In this document: in pieces, positions 1 through 64,000 of the stretch | Layout of the letters: each line of letters begins with the position of its first letter | How positions within the stretch are numbered: the first letter of the stretch is position 1 | Assembly (NCBI GenBank): GCA_026261815.1 | Contig: JAMPIT010000258.1 | Coordinates: 9,105,501 to 9,169,500 of the forward strand | DNA: 64,000 nucleotides | Direction: 5' to 3' | From: Monarcha castaneiventris obscurior | Taxonomy: Eukaryota > Chordata > Aves > Passeriformes > Monarchidae | Notes under the pieces: generated by a model | What the model was told of the DNA's origin: nothing | What the model saw: the letters and a program-made list of their open reading frames with translations, nothing else | Databases searched by the model: none | Made by a program: the position numbers and the translations under genes

Positions 1-201
1 TTTTTTCTGTAAACGGATTCTGCTCAGAAAGGTATCAAACACAAGTCATTTAACTGGATAATTGTAACACCAACCAGTACAAAGCTGCTCTTAAATACCA
101 CCAGGTGCTGTGTGCACACTTGCATTTCAGACAATGCCCATTACACACCTTTTAAACAAGCTGCTCATGTTTTCCAGAATGTACCAGTGCTGAGCCCCTA
201 C
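1..201 (-). other. Partial MAST2 intron at the left edge
   Basis: This is the start of the intron after the second PDZ exon (donor at 200-201). No exon, repeat or regulatory element is recognisable. Confidence 0.8.
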
Positions 202-59064
<58,863 letters not shown>

Positions 59065-62000
59065 CTGAAAGCAAGAAAGATAAACCATTAGGCATGGTCA
59101 GATGGACAACAGCACCTCGAGGCAGGTCCTGCAGAATCTCTTTCAGCTAAGGAAAAGGAATCTCGCAGTATTTAGGGTGGTATTTTCTCACACTCTTGAT
59201 CTCTCAGTAGTGACTCTGCAAAGAAGGAAATGTACAGGGACAAAAGGTACTTGGTCAGCAGCAAGTGTTTCAACACTCTAGAAGCATTTATTGCACAGGC
59301 CACTGGAAATAGCTGGTAACTCATTCCTGATTCACAGAGTATGTGCAATTCATGCTTTACAACTCACACAAAAAGCAAAAACCAATGTAAAATACCCCAG
59401 AGTGCTTTGGATACTCTTACCAATATCCAACCTAGCAAATAAATCCGTTACAATTATTGGCTTGGTTGTATGAAAACCAGAGCATATTCCTTAGGGCAGA
59501 GTTAAAATTACAGAGCAAAGTGTTAGCACAACCCAGCAGATGAGTGGGATTACTAATCAAACTTAAAACCGGAGATCAAAAAATCTTTGTGAACACATGT
59601 GGCAATACCAATGGAAAACTCTGCAAAGCAAGTTTCAGACACACCTCCACCACATCAACTCCACTCATTGCCCAACTTTGGTCCAGCAAGGAAAGTGATT
59701 CTTTTTATGGGACAGTTCGGATTTATTTTTTCCCCAGTGGGAGTTTCAGAACCGAGCCAAATGAAGAGAAGGATGTGTTCCTCCATTTGCTTCCCAGCTC
59801 ATGACTGCTGGTAGCAAACATTTAGCTCTAAAGATGATAAAAGGAATCACAATGGGTGAGGGAAACCTTTTTAAATCATGGGAGCTGTGAAGAAGAGCAA
59901 CTAGATAATGAAATCCCTTTGTGATTGCCACTTCTCCTGTTGCTTAAACGGAAGAAATTAAGCTCCCAGCAAAATCTTACAACTGATCAAGTTATTACAG
60001 CTACATACACCTACTCATTTTACCTCCAGCTTGCTTCCTACATGGCAGAAACATTCCTGCTTACTTCAGCAGTTCTCCAAACAGGTAACTAGAATCCCAC
60101 TGGTGTTGATAGGGGTGGGAGAATAGCCAGGAGCAGGGAAAGCTGAGCAAAGGCTGAACAAGGAGCTTGCTGGCCCCACTCCAGGGGTGCCCTGTGAAGC
60201 TCCACACTGGGTTCCCCAGGCACAAGCAAAGCCTCTCTGCTTGAAGACCCCAGCTGCTGATGTCTGCCAGGCCCTGTGTGCACTGACTGATCTGCTGGAG
60301 CTGCCCAACAATAAACACATTCGGGCTGCCAAGAACTACAATTTAATGCAAAAGTATTTTGCTGCCACAGGATACACTGCATCTGACTGTTATTATTTGT
60401 AAGCTTATTTTATTGCTGTTCTATAGGAAACTGGAGAACTTGATGCAGAAAAAAATACAACTGAACTGCCAACTATAATAAACAGTAATAAAGTTGAAGC
60501 ACCATTAACTGCTATTCAGGCTCTTTAGTGTACTTAAAGCATTCCTCAAAATTATCCAACTGATTCCATACAATCTCCATTTACATTCATGTATTATTCA
60601 ACAACAGTCCATCCAAAAACTGATTGCCATTGTGCACATCTCATGGAAAAACTAACAGCCTGATTTTAAGAAGCTTAAAATCTCAGTTCATGGGTATTTT
60701 TAACATGTTTTCAGTTACGCTATTCCAGTAAATGCTAAAAAAACCCAGAATACTCAATTCCAACATTAATACCAGATAATCATTGTTTATATTAGCACAA
60801 AATCTTTCTTGCAACATGAAATTCCTGAGTAGTGTAATATATGTTACTATGTAAGAAATAAAAAACAATCCTGGGTTTTACTATCAAATATAATGCAAGA
60901 ATTTAAGATCTTGCTCAATAAAAACCACTAGTACAGTGAGAAAACAGAGCTCCATTCTCTACAGTTGCCTCTGTTTGCTAAAGAGAGTTCCTAAAGCACA
61001 CTTTACCACAGCAATGTCTGGAGCTGGCTATGGAAACTTGGTATATTTAAACCACAGCATAACAGGGGAAGTGAACTGTCCCAAACTCAAGAGCTTTTTA
61101 ACTGCTTGCCTGTATTTTCCCAATTGAACAAGGTTTTACAAACCCATTTTCTCTGCTGTCTTTGCCAAGATAAGGAGCCAAAAGAGAAAGGGTTAAGGGG
61201 CTGGAGAGCAAGCACAGCTGAGACCCCTTAAAATAGGTCAGGTTTACACAAATGTACCCAGAGGAGGGAACGGCTTGGAGTGAAAACCTAGCCCCAAGTT
61301 GGGAATAAAACATTATTCTCTTTGCATCCTCAACATTGGATAACTTTTCATTTTCCTGGATCTCTCATCCACAAAAGAGAAACACCACTTGGGTCTGTTT
61401 AGTCACTTCTATGACTTACGTGTGTTGGCAACAAGGCAAAGCTTAAACACAAAGACTAAAAGCACAACACCCAACTTCTCAAACTCATGTTATATGTTGA
61501 GATAAATATACAAGTACAATCATACTCTCTACTGGCTGAAGAGAGCTCTCTGCATACAGAGAAAAAACTTTTAACCGATCTAGGAATCCTAGAGGAAATG
61601 CAGAACAAGAGTGATGAAGTTCTGGTACTCACTAAAACACAAAAAAAGGGTGAAGGGAGGAGGAAACGTGCAGACTTCAGTGGGATGACCTCTCCCCCAA
61701 CAAGTCACTACAACAGCATTGCTAAATATGAAAGAAGCAAAGCTGGCTTTAAGCAGGGCTTTGTGCCAAAGAAATTCAAACTAGTCAATTTAAGTGTTGG
61801 CAGAAACAGTTCCACTGAAGAAAAAATTATTTCCCGGAAGATGCATTTTAGCCAGACAGTGCTGGGCTCAAAACTGAGCTACCAGGCCAATGATAATGAG
61901 GAGATGGCATTGTTAATCTTTTAAACTGCATTAATTGTTATTATCTATTACTGTTCGCAAATTCTCAAAACAATAATGTATGCCTTTTTGCTCAAAAATT

Positions 62001-62804
62001 AATTCAATCTGCGTAAGAAAAAAAGGAGTAATAGGAGAAAGTAAGGGGGAAAAGGTTGGCCATACATCTCTCACTTTTTAACTAGAACAGAAACAGTTTT
62101 TAACCAGACCAGAGAGATTTCAAGCATTATTATTTGTTTATAAGCCGAGGTTTTGCTGTTTTCATTAAACGCAAGGCAAGCCCTGCCCTGAGCCTCCTTT
62201 CCTCTCACAATTTGCTATGAGTCTTGTTAACTTTTTTTTTTCTCAGATCCCACTTCATAATTTCAGAGAGCAAATCCCCTCCAAGTCTTCCAGTTTAGGC
62301 AAAACACAATTTTAACAGTGCAGAGTTTCTGTAGGGCTCAGAGCTGTAGGGCTGAGCTCCAGCCCTTGGAGAGCTCTGTAGGTGCTGCCCTCCCTGCCCT
62401 GGTCGAACACCCACGCGGCCAAACCTGAGTCTAGAAACCCGTGAGAACACAGGAGCACCTCGATTTAATTCTGAAAACACACAGTAAAATGGATATTTTA
62501 TATTCAAATAGTTGAAACAATGCCTTTGCATCACTATGCAAATACAGCTTTTACTCTGTTTCTAGAGTTAACTTCTCTGCCTGCAGTAAAAATATCGTTT
62601 GTTACGTGTACTGAAGTGTCTCCAGCGCGTTCCTGAAACTGAACACTGCAGGACATCGAGGGTCTGGTAACTGGACACTGCTTTTGGACCCACTGAAATG
62701 TGCCCCCGAGCCAGCACCCTTGCCCAGAGTTATTTCTGAGCACATTTGGCATAGTACCTGTGACCTGCACGCAGCCCCCGGCCCTTCAGCTGCACCCCAA
62801 CCAA

Positions 62805-62823
62805 CCTCCTCCTCCTCCTCCTC
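62805..62823. repeat. (CCT)n microsatellite
   Basis: About six copies of CCT on the plus strand, in a locally GC-rich segment of the intron. Confidence 0.8.
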
Positions 62824-63351
62824 ACCCACAGACAATCCCAGGGCAAGCCTCTAAAATGAGCACCACGGGTGCACCTTGTTTCATATGCATATTCAGTATG
62901 AAAAAGAAATCAATGTCTCAGTTTCAGCATAAATCGATATTTGATTCTTTATTTTAGCAGTTTACTCAGGGGACATCTTCAACTCACTGAGCAAAACTGA
63001 TTAATGCCCGTGAGGTATCTGTGTAATGAAAGTGAGGGCCACAGAAAAAAACAATGTAAATATAAATAACCAACCAACACTACCAAGCAATTTCATACCA
63101 ATGCTGGTTATTATAAATGAATAACGATCAGGAAGTTTCTCAAAATCTATCTGAATTTATAGGCCTTGAGGAATTTCTCATAGCTGAAGCTGCTGGAGTA
63201 TGTAAGTAAACAAGATAACAATGATTGCACAAGCCTTCTCATTGACTTTGACAGAAATCAACTTGAAGAAATAAAATATATGGAAAACGTATAGCTTAAA
63301 TCACATTTTGACTAGTATTCATGAATGCATTTTATTCATATTAGTGATTTG

Positions 63352-63413
63352 TCACAGAATCACTAAGGCTGGAAAATACTTCCAAGATCATCAAGCCAAA
63401 TCTTCGACTGAAA
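63352..63413 (-). mobile_element. CR1 LINE 3'-end fragment, minus orientation
   Basis: The plus strand reads TCACAGAATCACTAAGGCTG, then GGAAAATACTTCCAAGATCATC, the antisense of the CR1 3' end (its complement ends GTGATTCTGTGA). Similarity fades beyond about 63420. It is same-sense with MAST2 and old. Confidence 0.7.
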
Positions 63414-64000
63414 ATTTTAATTTTAGAATTTTGTAAACTACCTCAGGTTGTCGGAGTGCCAGATTAACCCTTGCACTAACTTCTTGCAAAATAACATTTC
63501 AGAAGTCAAACATCAGACTTATTCCAGGTTTGCCATACAAGTCAGTGACCCCAAACAAATCCCTAAGAACTGGGATCCATAATTCAGAGCAATCAAATCT
63601 ACTGAAGTTATTTGTGGTTACATATTTTCCTAAAATGTAATATCACCTAACCAAACTTCACCAGATTCTCCTCTGATGTTACAGAAGTTTGGTTTCAGTT
63701 GATTTGCTTTACAAAGAGTTCTTTATGAGAAACAGACATTTTGGAAATGAAAATAAGTATTTAAAATTTTTATTCACAATGACAGAAAATTTACAAAATC
63801 CAAAATCTGCATGTCAATGAATGCAGCAGCTGCACAGCAATGTTAACTAGATGTGGAAGTTATCGTCTTAATTATAGTAATTCAAAGATGGAAGCAATTT
63901 TGTAAGCTTTAGCACTACCAACAACAGGGATAATTAGTTCTCTAAAATAGATAAGTAAGCATCTGGTTCAACTGATTTCTTTTTTTTCCCACATTCAAGA

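Larger units (their letters stand above)
59065..64000 (-). other. Partial MAST2 intron at the right edge
   Basis: The acceptor at 59065-59070 (tttcag on the minus strand) ends this intron; its donor lies beyond 64000. I searched for the next upstream MAST2 exon (expected to end in a Pro-Arg-Arg-Gly-Ser-Phe-like peptide) and found none. It holds a (CCT)n tract at 62805-62823, a CR1 scrap at 63352-63413, and a 145-codon plus-strand frame at 61487-61924 that I do not recognise. Confidence 0.75.

Noticed and set aside
59980..59995. Minus-strand CAGTT|gtaaga as the donor of the next upstream MAST2 exon
   Set aside because: The phase would fit, but the preceding sequence has in-frame stops and does not encode the expected MAST2 peptide.

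Overview
The window is vertebrate nuclear DNA. Two degraded CR1 LINE fragments, a compact solo-LTR-like insertion, moderate GC with short CpG-rich exons, and introns of 0.4-8 kb suggest a bird. CR1 also occurs in turtles and crocodilians, so 'bird' is an inference, not a proof. No bacterial, CRISPR or plasmid-type features are present.

The whole window lies inside one gene on the minus strand: MAST2, a microtubule-associated serine/threonine kinase of the AGC group. I located 22 consecutive internal coding exons, running from 59064 (most 5') down to 202 (most 3'). Every one has an AG acceptor and a GT donor. All junction phases agree: the exons sum to 3079 nt, which is 1 nt completing an upstream codon plus 1026 codons. 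Residue numbers below count from the first complete codon of the 59064 exon (Cys = 1). The 5' UTR, promoter, start codon and first coding exons lie beyond 64000. The end of the PDZ domain, the long C-terminal tail and the 3' UTR lie below position 1.

Protein layout: a Ser/Pro/Arg-rich N-terminal segment (about residues 1-82); the MAST-specific pre-kinase domain (DUF1908, about 57-328); the kinase domain (345-618: glycine-rich loop, catalytic Lys374, alphaC Glu393, HRD 466-468, DFG 486-488, APE 526-528); an acidic AGC C-tail (619-690); a Ser-rich and partly fast-evolving linker (685-950); and most of a PDZ domain (951-1026, cut by the window edge).

The introns hold little. Items of note: a 438-bp solo-LTR-like element (18474-18911), antisense to MAST2 and ending 46 bp from the splice donor of a kinase-core exon; a perfect 12-bp hairpin beside it; a CpG-dense patch around 29230-29310 inside a 5.7-kb intron; CR1 remnants at 40841-40988 and 63352-63413; and a few short tandem duplications. 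I saw no second protein-coding gene, tRNA or rRNA, and no new multi-gene system. The longest non-MAST2 open frames are best explained as chance frames in pyrimidine-rich intron sequence.
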